A stretch of DNA of 64,000 nucleotides from Gaeumannomyces sp. JS-464 (GCA_002197995.1 NGZR01000003.1:7398254-7462253); one strand, 5' to 3'. Shown: positions 32,235-44,770, counted from the stretch's first letter. A program made the numbers and translations. Notes: a model not told the origin generated them from the sequence alone.

Positions 32235-33299
32235 ATGGACTTCGACCTCCTCACAGCCTGCGAGGCGCTTGCAATAAACGCCTTAGGTGACGATACTCAC
32301 ATTTCGGAAGAGGATATCGTCCGATGGCACCAGCTCTTCAACCTTAAGCACACTGAGGCCCGCGCCGCCATCGAGGGATGGCGATCTAACCTGGGCCGCA
32401 CCGTCATCCCGGTCGAGTCCTGGGAGTCCCTACAGCGCGCGTGGCCGGGGCACAGCAAGGAGTCGTACGAATATGCACTTGCAAGCGGCAGGCTCGAGGC
32501 TACGCCTGCAATGTCCAGCACTCCATCAAACACAAGCTCATCTAGCGGCGCCCAGGCTAGATACCTGCTGCGCCTCGAACCTGGCCTTCTCGACGCATCC
32601 AAGATTCAGGAAATCTGCCATCTGGACCACCCTCCTGTGATTTTCTCTGCCTCGGACGACAATAACACCAGCAGCAGCGAGTTCTGTATCGTGGACGCAC
32701 GCTGCAAGGCCATGATCCTCCAGCACGTGGGGTCTCGTCAGCTGCTGTTCATTCGTCACTCAGAGGCCGAGAAGAGCTTGATGCCGTTTTCGCGCAACCA
32801 CACATTGGGCGTCCCTGACTGCACCATGCCACAGTTCAGGCTACCCGACAACGACCGCCTGCCACGGCGCCCGGCACAGGACGAGTACCCCGTGTGGTAC
32901 TTTTTCTACGGAACCTTGGCCATCCCGGATGTTTTGGGCCGCGTTTTGCACCTGCCAGTCGACGATGGCGACGCAGAAGTGGGTGGTGCGAGTGTCGGCG
33001 GCCGAGGCCTTCACCAAGCAGAGGTTAAAGGCGGGAAGCTCGCCACATGGGGGCGGGAAGTACAGAGCTTTGATCCAGCGGAGGAGCGTGATGCCGAAGT
33101 GGTTGGCTCGGCCTATATGGTGAAGAGCCGGGAGGAGGAGGACGCGCTCAGGGCGTACGAGACGGAGAAGTACGTGGTGGCGCGGTGTAAGATCCGATTC
33201 CTGGTGGAGGGCGACCGGGGCATCACCTCCGTCGTCCCCGGGCTGACTTTCCGTTTCGGTGCGGGCGGACCAGGCGAGCTAAACCGTCATCGGGGGTAG
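32235..33299 (+). CDS. GGCT/AIG2-like protein with N-terminal UBA-like region
   Basis: ATG 32235; open to TAG 33297-33299 (354 aa). The first ~60 residues (LLTACEALAINALGD, then WHQLFNLKHTEARAAIEGWR) look helical. The C-terminal half has the gamma-glutamylcyclotransferase fold signature VWYFFYGTLAIPDVLGRVL, then VVGSAYMVKSREEEDALRAY and ETEKYVVARCKIRF, as in AIG2-like fungal proteins. Between about 32960 and 33080 the translation is unusually Gly/Val-rich, while a neighbouring frame gives WVVRVSAAEAFTKQRLK and GGKYRALI, closer to the family. Two compensating one-base errors may hide there. Enzymatic function is not established for this subgroup. Confidence 0.65.
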   Translation: MDFDLLTACEALAINALGDDTHISEEDIVRWHQLFNLKHTEARAAIEGWRSNLGRTVIPVESWESLQRAWPGHSKESYEYALASGRLEATPAMSSTPSNTSSSSGAQARYLLRLEPGLLDASKIQEICHLDHPPVIFSASDDNNTSSSEFCIVDARCKAMILQHVGSRQLLFIRHSEAEKSLMPFSRNHTLGVPDCTMPQFRLPDNDRLPRRPAQDEYPVWYFFYGTLAIPDVLGRVLHLPVDDGDAEVGGASVGGRGLHQAEVKGGKLATWGREVQSFDPAEERDAEVVGSAYMVKSREEEDALRAYETEKYVVARCKIRFLVEGDRGITSVVPGLTFRFGAGGPGELNRHRG

Positions 33300-33493
33300 A
33301 AAGGACTGGTCGGAAACAGGTCGATATTTATATACTCGAAATAAATATGTAAAATTTCTTTGCGTTTAGGACCCTGACGGTTCCGAGCAATCTGCACTAA
33401 TATCTGACAGAAGAATGAGGTCCGTCGCCGTGCAGCGCTGTCGCGCCACACCCATAGCCAGGCGCAGGTCCTGCCAAAAATGCTCGAGCCTCT

Positions 33494-34258
33494 TCAGCCA
33501 CTGCGAGCAGCATTGATGGCTTGGATCAGCTTGGGGCCGATTTGCTTGGCGATGAAGTCGTCTCCCTGGTTGTTAGGGTGCACACCATCGCCCTCCAGCA
33601 TAGCGTTGGTAAATCCCGCGGCACGGGAGCAGTCTGCCACCGTAATGGGCGACGCCGAAGTGCTACGTTGTGACGCCCAGTTCGGGATTGCGCTGTTGAC
33701 TGCCTCGATGGTGGCGTCGCTCCAACGCGTGGGGATCATCTTGTCGATCTGGGAGACGTTTACATGAGGTTCGTATCACCCTGTTGGAAGGGGAACCAAG
33801 GACAGGGAACATACAATAATTTTAACCTTGGGGTTCGCGCTCCGCGCCGCGTTGACAATGGTTGTGTAGGCATCAAGGATGGTCTGCACATTACGCTTGC
33901 CGATGTTGACGTCGTTGGTGCCCAGCATGAACTGCAGGACATCGGGCTTGTACGTCTGCACCCAGCTGGCGATGTTGTTGCGTGCGATGTCGTAGGCCTG
34001 CCAGCCCGAGTGCCCCTCGTGGTTGCGGTCGAATCCGGCCGGGGCGTTGCCGCATTTGCCCTGGAGATCGTTCATGCTGCCCACGAAGTCGACGCTGTTT
34101 GCGAGCCCGGCCGAGGAAAGCTGGCTCCGGACCTTGGGCCGCCAGCACGAGATCTGCGTGATGGAGTCCCCAAGCAGCATCACCTTGACCTTGCTCTGCG
34201 CGGACGCAGTGGCCGCCAAGAGGCTGAGGGCCAGGGTGGCGAGGGGGAAGATCTGCAT
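33494..34258 (-). CDS. Secreted SGNH esterase, carbohydrate esterase family 3 (acetyl xylan esterase-like)
   Basis: Predicted secreted deacetylase of plant cell-wall xylan. ATG at 34256-34258. The signal peptide ends near ATASAQS. Block I is VMLLGDSITQISCWR with the nucleophile Ser; NHEGHSGWQAYDIA and FMLGTNDV are CE3 blocks; the catalytic Asp and His lie in EGDGVHPNNQGDD. A 66-bp intron (33749-33814, GTATGT..CCCAG) separates KVKII from DKMIPTRWSDATIEA. The mature frame ends at 33494, 232 aa in total. It appears intact. Directly upstream of the ATG the sequence becomes that of the subtelomeric repeat, so its promoter is repeat-derived or shared. Confidence 0.88.
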
Positions 34259-34351
34259 GGAGGCCAATGAGAGTGCTGGACACTCGGGTCGACGGAGGAG
34301 ACAGTATTGAGCTGGCGAGATACAGTGTGTTGAGCGCAGCGAGGCACCTTA

Positions 34352-34405
34352 GCGATCCGTGTGAGGGCTGGTCCCTCAACCCCTATAATTTGTTTTACGG
34401 ATCGC
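34352..34405. other. Boundary hairpin element, GC-normal copy 1
   Basis: The outer arms GCGATCCGT (34352-34360) and ACGGATCGC (34397-34405) are perfectly complementary. Inside is a second hairpin (GAGGG / CCCTC around CTGGT) and the conserved word GTAAAACAAATTATAGGG on the minus strand. The flank just outside (about 34404-34422) contains AGGGACC words that can pair with the inner GGTCCCT, so alternative folds exist. Confidence 0.7.
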
Positions 34406-34847
34406 CCAGGGACCAAGGGACCAGAATTCATTCTTCGACTTGGACGGGCAGACATAGATAAGCACAGAGCCACAGCGGGGTGGAGTGCCACACATAAGCC
34501 ACAAGACGGTGGAGCCAGACGGTGGCAATTTGTCCCGACCAACCAAATTCATTAAAAAAGGGACACCCCACATGCAGAGGAGCATTTAACAAGGGTTGAT
34601 TTTGGAAAGTCAGACGATGGGTCGGATGGGCCAAGTGGAGCGCGTCGCGATTGGAAGCGGCAAAAAGGCAAACGGAGTTAAAGCAGCACATTGGAACCAA
34701 GTGGCTTCGTGCACCACAAACAAGGTTTGGACGAATAACGAGAGGATTTCCATATTGAGTTGGATTTACGGAGTGTTTACGCAGCATTAGCGAAAGCAAC
34801 GAATGAGAGTCGACGAGAGGAGACTGTGAGAGCGCAGCGAGCACGAA

Positions 34848-34903
34848 GCCGATTTGTCCGAAGGCTGGTCCCTCGAACCCTATAATTTGTTTTACAAATC
34901 GGC
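34848..34903. other. Boundary hairpin element, GC-normal copy 2
   Basis: Same element as at 34352 but with different arms: GCCGATTTGT (34848-34857) pairs perfectly with ACAAATCGGC (34894-34903). Compared with copy 1, two C:G pairs have become T:A on both sides, so pairing is kept while sequence changes. A copy in the array with the same arms lies at 56421-56475. Confidence 0.7.
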
Positions 34904-35529
34904 CAGGGACTAAGGGACTAGAATTTCTTCAGTTTGGGACGGCCATCGGTTTTAGCCACATAGGCGAAGCATGAGCCACAGTGGGACAGTTAGGAAATTG
35001 TAAACTTAAATGCATGTAAACCTATGTTTAAGTTCCAGTGGTTAAAATTGTACCACGTAACGTTCTATTTAAACTTGCACCACAGCGCCGCAGGCCTTTA
35101 GCAGGACTACGTTATTGGGTATGGGCTGGCCCATGACACCAGAGCGGAGCGAAAATGTTTAAAAATTATTAACCAGTAATGTAAATGAATAAAGTGGAGA
35201 CAAATGTAAATTGAATTATGTGTAAACGGCAGTAAGGTTGGGAATAGCCTTATGTAAGTGTTACGGGCTTTGCCCCTACCCAGTTCCGTAGTCCTGCCTG
35301 GTTAGTGGTGCAAGTTTAGGTAAAACGTTTTTTTCGTCGTGCAAGTTAAATCACTTTACTTTTAAAACAAGGTTAACTGCGAATCATTTATCTCTAGCTC
35401 CCGCTATGCAATCCTTAATCGATACCATAAATTACTTTTATTTACCGAGGTTTGTTTTATTTGCGTTGCTTCCGCGACCTTTTGGTCCTTTAACCACTTT
35501 AAGAACTGGGTTGTGGGAAATTAACGGCA

Positions 35530-36167
35530 CGTGCTTAAAGGATTGTTAGTTAGCTTATTCGCTGCATAAAGCTATTCCCACATTTGCTTACCTTTCTATT
35601 GTTAATTACAACGCGGCCACCACCGCCATACCCTTCGAACCCTTATCCGTAGTCGTAAACGAATTGGAATATGGGAATCCACATCGGGTGCCGCCGAAAT
35701 TCCACAGGGCAAACACTCCAATACTGCCACTGGTAACCCTAACTTCCGTCCTCGTTCTTTATATACTTAACAAAGCAAATACAGCCTTCCGGCAACACAA
35801 ACTGGCCAGCCCCCAACGCTAACTGGATTCCGCCTACTGGTGCCCCTGCCCTTTGTTCCACTGCGACATTTAAAAGGTTTGCCCCCTGCTCCGGTAAAGG
35901 GTTGCAAGGGTCGGTCGACGATGCCGCCATGCTAATCACTTTATCCAATTAGCTGCCGCCAAACTCCACTCCTAATGGCCCTATTACTTACGTTAGTTGC
36001 TTTACTTAACCTTTTGCGCTGTAAGGTTTTTGGGTTTAGCGCTCGATGCTATTTAGATTTCCGGATGCAAGGGATGTCGGGATTTAATCCTGTCCCCGAT
36101 TTTTAAACGTGCTTTGCTGCTTTTTTTTAAATCGCAAAACCGGCCAACCGTGCCACTGCGTAAACAT
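35530..36167 (-). pseudogene. Cargo ORF of unit 1, unknown family
   Basis: One continuous minus-strand frame from ATG 36167. It is broken only by TAA/TAG codons that would be Gln if CAA/CAG, at least seven of them. The least decayed part (35739-35948) reads like a folded protein: ASSTDPCNPLPEQGANLL, APVGGIQLALGAGQFVLPEG, then GYQWQYWSVCPVEFRRHP and a Gly-rich GFEGYGGGGRVV. A basic tail may follow below 35530. No family is recognised. Its start lies about 435 bp from the boundary motif. Confidence 0.55.
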
Positions 36168-37126
36168 TGCATTTGTGCTTTAATGTTTGCACCTAATCGT
36201 ACGCTTTCGCTAATGCTGCGTAAACACTTCGTAAATCCAACTTAATATGGAAATCCTCTCGTTATTCGTCCAAACCTTGTTTATAATGCACGAAGCCATT
36301 TGGCTTTAATGTGCTGCTTTAACTCCGTTTGCCTTTTTGCCGCTTCCAATCGCGACGCGCTCCATTTGGCCCATTTAACCCATCGTTTAACTTTTTAAAA
36401 TTAACTTTTATTAAATGCTCCTTTGCATATGGGGTGTCCCTTTTTTAATAAATTTGGTTAATCGGGATAAATTGCCACCGTTTAACTCCACCGTTTTATA
36501 GCTTATATGTGGCACTTTACCCCGTTGTGGTTTTGTGCTTATTTATGTTTACCCGTCCAAATCGAAGAATAAATTCTGGTCCTTTAGTTTTTGGGCGATT
36601 CGTAAAACAAATTATAGGGTTAAGGGGACCACCCCTTATACGGATTGCTTTTACTCCTCCTTGCAGTCGTTAAACAATATCTCGCCAGCTCGACACAATC
36701 TCCTCCGTTAATAAAAGTGTCCAGCACTTTTATTCGCTGCGCTCATTTTCCCTTCGGTCGGCCATATCGCTACGTTCCAACTCCCCCTAATCGAACAATT
36801 TACTCCGTTTATATCGCTTCGCTCCATCCTCGCCAGCTCGAACCACACTATCCACTTACTACGTTCGTTCCCCATATAAGGTTATTCCCAACATTTAATT
36901 ACACACATAATTTTATTACTCCTTACGTTATTATTAAATATTTACGTAAGCTCCGGTGTTACAAACTGCGTCCGTACTTTAGCTCCCAATTTTTACCTGG
37001 TTTTAATAAGCAATTTAAATTACTAAAAAAGCATTACATTTACATTACGCTGCATTTAGGCACATTTACTTAGGTTTACTTAATTTTATACAATTTACAT
37101 TTATTTACATTTAAAACTATTTATAA

Positions 37127-37888
37127 CTAACGAATGTTTGCATAGGTAATAATCCGCACATTTTTAACTCGGCCTCCTTTAATATCACCCGCCTTTCCAA
37201 TCGATAACACAACCCGAGGTCGAACACTATACATAAAATGATAATTATTTTTTTCCGTTAAACCATTTGCAAATGAAATCTCGCGTTCGATTTTAACATA
37301 AACTACAAAATCGCTTTTTAAAGCCTAGCTAACAACTCCGTTTTCACCAGCAGCCGCTAGCATAAAAACCTTAACCGATTCACGCTTAAAAATTATTGCT
37401 TTAACAGCAAGATTCCTCCTCACTTTTAATGTGCGAACATACCTAAACAACTTTAAATTTAGCTTATAGCCAAACATTATCCCGTCCCTGCCAAGCTGTT
37501 TAATAACTCCGTTGCAAAACTGCTGCAAATGATAATTAGTAAACGTTAGCATTACCTGCTTCGAATTAGCACGGCCAAACAGTATTTCGCCCGAGTTAAC
37601 GTCCAAATCACAACACCTTATCCCGACAAATGTAAGCGCTTCCACGCACAAAACCTTTAACTCCGCTGCTTGCTAATAAATAACGCTAAATTCCAGCTTA
37701 GCACTAAACAACCAAATAACATAATACCCAGCACGTTGCATTGCCACCCGCAGCAAAAACGTAACCGGCACCTGAAAATTCTGCTGCTTCGCCTTCGCCC
37801 CTAACGAATAAAACACCACTGGCCTAGTTACAGTAAATGCTAAACTTATAAACGGGCTATACTTGGAAATCCGTTCCAACTTTTCCAC
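37127..37888 (-). pseudogene. Cargo ORF of unit 2, unknown family
   Basis: One minus-strand frame of at least 254 codons with only two internal stops (near 37673 and 37325), both readable as Gln or Trp before RIP. Segments such as GAKAKQQNFQVPVTFLLRVA, VNSGEILFGRANSKQVMLTF and VRRNLAVKAIIFKRESVK look like real protein. The start is uncertain because the frame continues upstream through further TAA codons. No family is recognised. Confidence 0.5.
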
Positions 37889-38985
37889 CTTTACTATAAG
37901 GGATTTACTTATTTATCCCTTATATTTAAACTTTTTACTAATGTAGCGCTTTTTTGGCAATTTACGCCCTTTGGAATACCCAGTATTCCAGCTTTTGCCG
38001 TAGCCACGATACCATAATTAACCACCCGTCCCGGACTTTTTGTACCGTAAGTATGCTATTACTACTTCGCCGTTACTTGCTGCGCTGCGATTACCTAAAG
38101 GGATAAATATAAGGAAAAAAGCGAAAACCCAACTTTTGCTGCCTTTTAGGGGGTAAGCCTGCTTATATATACCAAGTGTAAACCCGCTCCTCTTTTATCG
38201 CTCCCCCTTTTAAAAACCCGTTACGCCACTTCGTTGCTCCTTTTTTATATGTGGCACGGGCGCCCATTTCGTAGCTGTGTGCTTAGCAATAAATTTGAAA
38301 TCGGGAAGCAAAGCTGGTCCCTTAATCCCTAAGCAATCCGTAAAACAAATTATAGGGTTAAAAGGACCAGCCTTTCATACAAATCAGCATGGTGCATCGC
38401 TGCGCTTAACACTATCTCCTTTTGTTAACTCGAGTGTCCAGCACTTTTATTGGTTTCCTTTGTCGCCCTTTCCCTCCGGTCGGTTATTTCGCTCTGCTTA
38501 ATTAATTTCACTTTATTCGAACAAATTCGTTCCACTTATTATCGCTACGCTCCTAATCGCTCCGCTCCCATAACACTATCCATTTATTACGTTCGTTCCC
38601 CACCTAAGGGCATTCCTAACCTTTTTGCCTTTATTTACACATACAATTTTAATTACTTTCCACTTTACTTATTTAATTACTAGTTTATTATTATTAAACA
38701 CTTACGTTCCATTCCGGTGTTATAACTGCCGTTATACTGCATTTCGTAATCCTGCTTAAAGCTTGCGGCGCTATCGTGCACATTTACATTATTAAATACA
38801 TTACTTAATTTTTATCACTTTGCATTTGGGCTTAGCTTTGCACCCATTTAATTTCATTTTAAAACTTTTAGTTTGTATACAATGCTATTTTTATACCGCA
38901 CTCCGTCCTTAAACCACTTTTCCTTTTTTTCATTTACATTACAGCTTTGCAGCACTTTTGCCTTATTAATAACGTTATACTTACT

Positions 38986-39450
38986 TTAAACATGCATTTT
39001 AAAATTACTACAAGCGAACATAAAAATGTAAAACACATTTCCTAACGGAACGGGTCCTTGCATCCCTAACTCCCCGATTTTATTTACCAAAACTTCACAA
39101 TAGTTTACACTATAGTAATTACTTATAAAAAAGGCGAACTTTTTCAGCTCCCGCTTTTCCGCCTTTAGCGATTGTTTAAAACCTTGCATAATTACCCTTT
39201 GGTTAGCAAAACATTAAATGTGCACACGTGTACAAATACTTACGATACGAGCTTATACACGCAAAACAAGCTAGTTCCACCAGCAATAAACTCCGCAAAT
39301 TTACATCCGTATTAACCCACAGCCGATAAACCTTATCCAACTTTTAGCCGTTAAAGTACAACCGCTGCTTCGCGTTTATCCAATTACAGCCGGTTTCCTT
39401 CCATAACCGATAACAACACCATAAACCAGCCTTTGCCGAGTTAACCTACG
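38986..39450 (-). pseudogene. Cargo remnant of unit 3
   Basis: Minus-strand fragments (38986-39189: KQSLKAEKRELKKFAFFIS, then LVNKIGELGMQGPVPLGNV) with more coding-like sequence upstream to about 39450. Several stops, no family recognised. Confidence 0.35.
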
Positions 39451-40699
39451 CAAAAACTGCATTAATAAAAGCAATAAGCTTAACGATAAGCTTGCTATTG
39501 TAAGGGCACCAAGCCCTTTTATTTACTCCGTTTACGGCATTAAACCCATGCATGCTTTGCTAAAAACATTATTACGTACCTCCGGCTACTTTAATTATTG
39601 CTGCATAAATAGTTACTTAACCGTTTGCAACCACCGGTTTTTACTACTATGTAAAAATTTAAGATTTCACTTCCTGTTTACGGGGGACTGTCCTTTTATA
39701 TGCTTTTCCGCTGCTCCTTTTATCACTAACTTATTTGGGGTCCTCCTATAGCTTTACACTTGGCTTTTTACTGCGTTCTATAACATTTTATGCCTTCCAC
39801 TAGTTAAACATTCCCTTTAATCCACTCGCTTTTACTTTTTTGCACTTTTGTGCCTATGCTTTAGCTCCACAGCCTTTATTGGATGTTTATTAGGCGGTTG
39901 CTCCGCTTAATCTTATTGCGCCACGCTCCACTGCTTCGTTCCTAATGTCCCACTATGGCTTATGCTTCGCTTATATAGCTAAAACCGATAGCCGTCCCAA
40001 GCTAAAGAAATTCTAATCTTTTAATCCCTGGCCGATTTGTAAAACAAATTATAAGGGTTAAGGGACTAGCCTTTACACGGATCGCTAAAGTGCTTCGCTA
40101 CGCTTAACACATTGTATTTCGCCAGCTTAATACTATTTCCTCCGTCGACCCGAGTGTTTAGCACTTTTATTAGCCTCTTTCGTCGTCCTTTCCCTCCGGT
40201 TAATTAGTCGCCTTCCCCTCCTCCGCTCCGACTTACTTTGTTCGAACAAATTCGTTCCACTTATGGTCGCTTCGCTCCCCCTCCTTTCGGTCGGTAACAC
40301 TATTCGCTCCTTCCGGTCGCTACCCCATATAAGGTTATTTACAACTTTACTACCGTCCTTTTGTTATACATTTACATTACTAGCTTTATCACTTATTTAC
40401 ACCATTAGCTTTATTACTTATTTACATTACTGGCTTTATTACTTATTTTATCATTCCTTACGTTATATTTAAACACCTTCGCAAACTCCGGTGTTACAAA
40501 CTTCGTCCGTATTTAAAACCCTAGTTTTTAACCATCTTTTGCTAAGCATTGGGGAATAAAACATTTCTTTCGTGGTATTTATTAAATCACTTTGCATTTA
40601 AGCTTACGTTTATATGCACATAACTAATTACTGGACTACGTTTATAATTTGCATTAAATTCCCTAATTAGGCTATTATATAAGGCTATTTACAACATTA

Positions 40700-41278
40700 C
40701 TGCTTATACCATTTAATATACATATAACGTCGCATCCCGGCTCCGCTTTTGCCCTCCCCGTATATTGCTAACTACCGTTTCCAGCTCCGCATACTTTCCT
40801 TTCGAACATTTCCATCCACTTTAAGGAATTACCTTCCTTTCGGGTAGCATTACTAAACTTTTTTGCCATTAAACCTCCTAATGTCCACAACATAATGCCG
40901 TTATTAAAATAAAATCCTTACGATACACCTTTCGGTACCCAGCTTTCAGCTCCCCTTTTTCCAAAACAAATGTACTCCATTATATAACGTTATCCATCCT
41001 TGCAACCTGCACATATACTAAAACGTTAGCATTACCGTGCATTAGCATACAAAAAGTATGCTTACTTAATCCCGTGCCTTGCTTTTATAAGCAGCTAGTA
41101 TTTTATCCAATGCAGCATCGAAGCTACTACTACTACCGCTAACCGACGGCTTAACCACCTCGCTTTCCTTTAGTTCGAATTCGATATTTCCGTAATCGTT
41201 AAACGGCATATTTGCCATTAATACATTTTGCTTCGCTATGTTTACAACCCTTACTAATCGTAAAAAATGCCAACCCAA
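40700..41278 (-). pseudogene. Cargo remnant of unit 4
   Basis: The stretch 41066-41278 encodes an acidic, Ser-rich segment ending SSFDAALDKILAAYKSKARD. Further down, a frame starting MAKKFSNATRKEGNSLKWME matches, with changes, the MAKWFSNAF..KEV..PKW block of the A-type units, so this unit is a distant relative of them. Function unknown. Confidence 0.4.
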
Positions 41279-42543
41279 CTTTAGCCACTAAACTTAACGT
41301 TAAACTTTTAATGCTATGCAAAAGGATTTCATTTTTGCTTTTTATGCATTTCGCTTTGCTTAAATGCTGCTTCGTAAAACCGCGTAAATACCAGTGCCAC
41401 CTTAGCGTCGCTCCCCTTTTAGCTCCTTATTTTGCTCCATTAAGTTGCGTAAACATAACCACTCCCCCGTAACTGGTGCTTTGCCTCGCTTACGCTCGCA
41501 ATTATGCTTACTTTGCACCCCGCTGCCACTTTTAACAGCTCGTCGTCCCTTTAATCCTCGGTCCCTAACTTCGGGCCCCTTTTGGGTTTTATTACTGCCC
41601 GCCCCTTTTTGTAATTAAGTTGTCGGGGTTGTGCAAACCTCGTTCCGCTTCACTTTGTGGCTTTACTTTTTTATAACTGCATATAATAGGGCTTTACCCG
41701 CCACAATGCTTACTAACCGCTACCCGTCCAAATTAAAAAATGAATTTTAGTTTTTTAATCCTTAAGCGATCCGTAAAACAAATTATAAGGGTTAAAAAAC
41801 CAGCCTTTACACGGATTAACAAACTATTCCGGTGTTTTACGCCGACAATGTTTCCTTCCAATCGATACCGTTTCCTTCGTTAACCCGAATGTTTAGCACT
41901 TTTTTAGCCTCCTTCGTCGTTTTTTCCCTCCGGTTAATTAACTCGCTCCGCTTACATAAACTCGCTTTGCTTGGACAATTTACTACGTTTATAATCGCTA
42001 GCTCCTAACCCTTTTTTTATCGGGTTAACATTATTTAATCGCTTCGCTCCTTCCTTTCCGTAAAGCTATTTACATTTTTGCTACCTTTACTTTTACTATA
42101 TAATTTTAATTACTTTCCACTTTACTTAATTACATTACTATTTACATTACTTATTTAAATTACTAGTTAATAATTTTTAAACACCTTCGCTTCGCTATAA
42201 TATTATGAACTTTATTTATACCTAATTCCGTAATTACCCCGGGTTTTTATAAATAGTTTAAAATGAAACGTTACATGGCATAATTTAAATTACTTGCATT
42301 TGGGTTACACTTTTACATAAATACAATTTTATAATAATGCATATCCTTCCATTTTTATCACTTTGCATTTACGTTTACGCTTGCTTACATTATTAAATTT
42401 TACACCGCGCTTTACATTTACACTTTATTTAATTTACATTTGCGTTATTACTTATTCCTTAATCGGGTCGATTTATAAAGGTATTTATAACATTACTACC
42501 GTTAAACCGAATTATAAGCTTTAAGCTTTGCTTACACCGCTTA

Positions 42544-42990
42544 TTACATATAACCTCGCATTTTAACTTCGTACATTTTTAAAATAAACATTATCGTCCA
42601 TTTCGGGGAAATAACCTCCTTTTAAAACGCATTACTAAACCATTTTGCCATTAAACACAACTTTACAATATTGCTTACCACAATGTCCTTTAATAAACTA
42701 AATTTACGTTTAAATCCTTACGAATATTAATTTGCTACCTTTTGCATTAAGCATTTACCAGATTTTATACTAATAAAAACCTACCGCGCATACATTAAAT
42801 AACCTCCACCGGTTGCTTAACAAAAATAAATACCGTTTTACGCTGCTTACTTAACACGTAACTACACGTTTAACCGAAAAGCAATCCCGACAATATAAGT
42901 GCGAAATACTAATACATCGCTGCCCGTTCCATTATTTGCTTTTTTTCCATTTTCGTTCCATTAAATTAATTACTTTCGACTACCTTATAT
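42544..42990 (-). pseudogene. A-type cargo ORF (representative of six copies)
   Basis: The minus-strand frame reads NGTGSDVLVFRTYIVGIAFR, then ISIKSGKCLMQKVAN and KLCLMAKWFSNAF, with TAA/TAG where Gln or Trp would fit. Close copies lie at about 45990-46420, 47700-48110, 51140-51560, 52858-53270 and 60972-61390. No family is recognised. Confidence 0.45.
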
Positions 42991-44079
42991 CTTATTACAA
43001 ATGCATACCTTATAAAAAGGTTAATATTAACGTAAGCAATTACTTGTACTTGCTGCTTTACTTATCCGTTATATAAGCTGCTTACTTTTTGCTATGTAAA
43101 AGGGAAGGATTTTAGTTCTTTTAAAATGCCGCATATCGTCCTTTTATATTTAACTGTAAAGCTGCTAACTTACTTGCTCCTTTTAATATGGCCTCCCGTA
43201 TCCACTTTTTGCTCTTTTTGCTAGCGCTATTACCTTTTAGCCTTTACTTTATGCCTTATTCCATTTAATCCATTCGTTTTTACTCGTTAAACCCCGTTTA
43301 TGCTTTATTACGCACATTTCGCATCTTTTTAATTGGATTTTAAATGGCGATGCTCCGCACTTACTTCATTAGTTTTACTACTTCGTTATTATTAAATGCA
43401 CCTTATCGCTTTGCTTTTTATGCTTATCGTAAAATTTAAAAGTCGGGAAACTAAAGTTAATCCCTTAATCCCTTAATTCTTAATTAATCCGTAAAACAAA
43501 TTATAGGGTTCGAAAAACCAGCCTTCGGATAAATCGGCTTTACTCCTTTTTACGGTCGTTAAATAATATCTCGTTCCACTTCGACTATTTCCTCCGTCGA
43601 TTCGAATGTTTAGCACTTTTATTAACCTCCTTCGTCGTTTTTTCCTTTTGGTTAATTAACTCGTTCCGCTTAATTAATTTCACTTTATTCGATTAAATTC
43701 GCTCCGCTTATCCCTCCCTTCGGTCGGGTAATAGTGTTTACTCCCTTCGGTCGCTCCCTTTACAAAGGCATTTTTAACCTTGCTATCCTTACATTTTACA
43801 CTTAATTTTTATTACACATTACATCACTTTTTTAATCACTGGTTCACTTTACTCATTTTATTTATTGGTTTTTAATTATTAAACACCTTCGTTCCACTCC
43901 GGTGTTATAACTGCCGTTATATTGCATTTTATAATTTTAACTGGTTTTTAAAGGCTAGGTATTTACGTGGGTTAAAAAAGCACATTATTAAATTTAAACT
44001 ACTGCATATAGAACTAAATCCATTTAATTTTATTTACTTCCTATTTAAGTTACTAACTAAAAGCATTTACATTTACATA

Positions 44080-44770
44080 TTACATTGCATTATTATATCC
44101 ACAAAGCTTATCCTGCTTTGCATTACTATTTTTATTACACATGTAAACCTTTTTTGCGCCGCTATCCTCCGAAACATTACCGATTATAAGGTTTTTAACA
44201 AAACTAGTTTTTTCCAAAAACATTTTAACCAAATTGTTTACATTTAGCCGACATAGCCAATTAAGGTTATTAATTTTAATTATTACTAAACCATACAGCA
44301 AGTTATTACAATGCCTTTACATAAATAATCCTACATTTTTTAGCTTTTAAACCTCGCTTTTTAACGGCTGCTTAACAGCTTAAGCCACTACACTCCCGTT
44401 AGCATATAAACTTAGTATAACGTCGCTTACGCTTCCAAACTTACACGAGCAAGCCACTTGGCTAACAATACCGAAATGAAGTAACAGCCGATACCGTTTA
44501 AGCGATTTCATATCGTCCTATTTTCGCTAAAATGCAAAACCTTTTAACGACATTACCTGCTTTAATAACACTACATGTTTTTGCGTTGCAAGCAAATAAT
44601 TAATGCTTTCGCTTTTAATTACCACACGCTTCCAGTTAATAATACGAAACATTTGCTGCGTAAAATTAACCAGCTCCCTAACTAGCTTATTTGTATAAAA
44701 ACAGTTAAGCCCTAACCCAACTTTAACGTATTGCACTATTACGTCCCCGACATCGCTAACTAAAGCTTTT
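44080..44770 (-). pseudogene. B-type cargo ORF (second copy at about 49240-49930)
   Basis: Minus-strand coding remains: KLVRELVNFTQQMFRIINW, then CRLNVNNLVKMFLEKTSF and GNVSEDSGAKKVYMCNKNS. The MF-x-x-x-x-W spacing and the later RLNVNNLVKM weakly recall the MFGYNGW-like turn and the RWNVKDLVRM stretch of the Rad52-like unit, so a distant Rad52-type origin is possible but not shown. The copy at about 49240-49930 carries more stops. Confidence 0.4.

Larger units (their letters stand above)
34259..35249 (-). repeat. Inverted copy of the subtelomeric unit, normal GC
   Basis: The reverse complement of this stretch matches array sequence, for example 34480-34800 with 36190-36540 and 34800-35240 with 55760-56500. 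Differences are almost all C/T or G/A, and this copy holds the C and G forms, so it is close to the unmutated ancestor. It carries two boundary motifs on the minus strand (34381-34398 and 34878-34895), 497 bp apart, so it is itself a fusion of two partial units. Homology stops at the CE3 ATG on one side and flips to direct orientation near 35250 on the other. Confidence 0.85.

Noticed and set aside
34352..34405. Boundary element as a tRNA gene, hammerhead ribozyme or rolling-circle origin
   Set aside because: No cloverleaf or anticodon arm, no hammerhead core words, and no nonanucleotide loop; left as an unnamed structured element.
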